36,843 nucleotides of DNA from an uncultured Eubacterium sp. (GTDB lineage: Bacteria; Bacillota; Clostridia; Lachnospirales; Lachnospiraceae), in assembly GCA_947384955.1 (NCBI GenBank), contig CANDJC010000041.1:1-36843 (forward strand), written 5' to 3'. The notes below the pieces were generated by a model. That model made no database searches. It worked only from the letters and a program-made list of their open reading frames with translations, and was not told the origin of the DNA. Position numbers and translations under genes: made by a program. This document shows, piece by piece, positions 36,609-36,843 of this stretch (position 1 is its first letter; the number at the start of each line of letters is the position of its first letter).

Positions 36609-36843
36609 GGACGCCGGGTGACGGGAAGATGCACTGGCTTCCGGCTCCGGCTCCGGAATGTTAAGAATCCCTAAGCATTCTGCATTTACGCTGTGGCTGC
36701 GGACGGTCGCGGTACCTAGTTCGCCCTGGCTTACAGCCATAAGCTAAAGGTGCCGCTTCGGCTTCGCCGCCTGGTTATAGAGCAGAAAGCTAAGGGATTC
36801 TAAACATTCCTCCAATGTCGCTGGAAGCCAGTGCATCTTCCCG
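36609..36843 (+). repeat. Palindromic element A3 (cut by window end) with upstream poly-G
   Basis: It begins GGACGCCGG. Outer arms 36622-36642 and 36823-36843 pair over 21 of 21 up to the window edge. A second stem pairs 36655-36683 with 36782-36810, with mismatches that include the A-A in CTAAG/CTAAG. The central helix GCGGTACC (36709-36716) with GGTGCCGC (36749-36756) uses a G-U pair where A2 has a G-C pair. Nine G (36586-36594) end 14 bp before it. Core sequence matches the reverse complement of A2. Outer-arm sequence differs from A2 but resembles A1. Confidence 0.92.

Overview
The window looks like part of a chromosome from a low-to-mid GC Bacillota, most likely a gut Clostridia of the Lachnospiraceae (Blautia-like). 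This rests on gene content and style: strong AGGAGG ribosome sites, a YesM/YesN two-component pair beside a sugar ABC transporter, a GlpP-type antiterminator with a clostridial glycerol-3-phosphate oxidation operon, and a TipAS-domain MerR. No rRNA, tRNA, phage, IS transposase or CRISPR array is visible. The genus is inference.

Layout. 1-1312 is non-coding: part of a large palindromic repeat (element A1), eight 50-bp tandem repeats, and a second palindromic element (A2) in the opposite orientation. 1313-9546 carries a MalR-like LacI regulator, a membrane-anchored C39-like peptidase, L-lactate dehydrogenase, an Fe-S aldo/keto reductase, a sodium-coupled symporter, the glycerol antiterminator GlpP and an apiosidase-like glycoside hydrolase. 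9675-18990, mostly on the minus strand, holds an unknown gene, a three-gene flavoprotein operon resembling anaerobic glycerol-3-phosphate dehydrogenase with a leader attenuator, a 51-aa protein, a DUF2225 protein, an ABM-domain protein, glycerol kinase, and an AlbA_2/HATPase regulator directly upstream of glpK. 19267-28428 is a carbohydrate unit: YesM kinase, YesN regulator, lipoprotein binding protein, two permeases, palindromic element B1 and a GH31 alpha-glycosidase. 28628-36447 holds an orphan ParA-like ATPase, an OmpR-type regulator and kinase with a downstream FtsX-type ABC exporter (element B2 lies between them), and an apparently self-regulated MerR/TipAS regulator. Element A3 runs off the right edge.

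How the genes work together. GlpP, the flavoprotein operon and GlpK form a dispersed glycerol/glycerol-3-phosphate regulon; the leader at 13605-13672 is a plausible GlpP target. YesM/YesN probably senses a sugar and controls the transporter and GH31 enzyme. The 29739-35590 block has the order of an antimicrobial-peptide or envelope-stress sensing and export module.

The most unusual content is a family of about 265-290-bp palindromic elements (A1, A2, B1, B2, A3). They share ends (GGACGCCGG), a core around GCGGACGG, and a stem whose two strands both read CTAAG next to TTCTGC/GCAGAA. Their outer arms are almost perfectly complementary within each copy but differ in sequence between copies, so pairing has been kept while sequence changed. 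Three of the four copies with a visible left end are preceded by a run of 9-12 G. This points to a selected RNA or DNA structure, or to a non-autonomous mobile element, not to genes.
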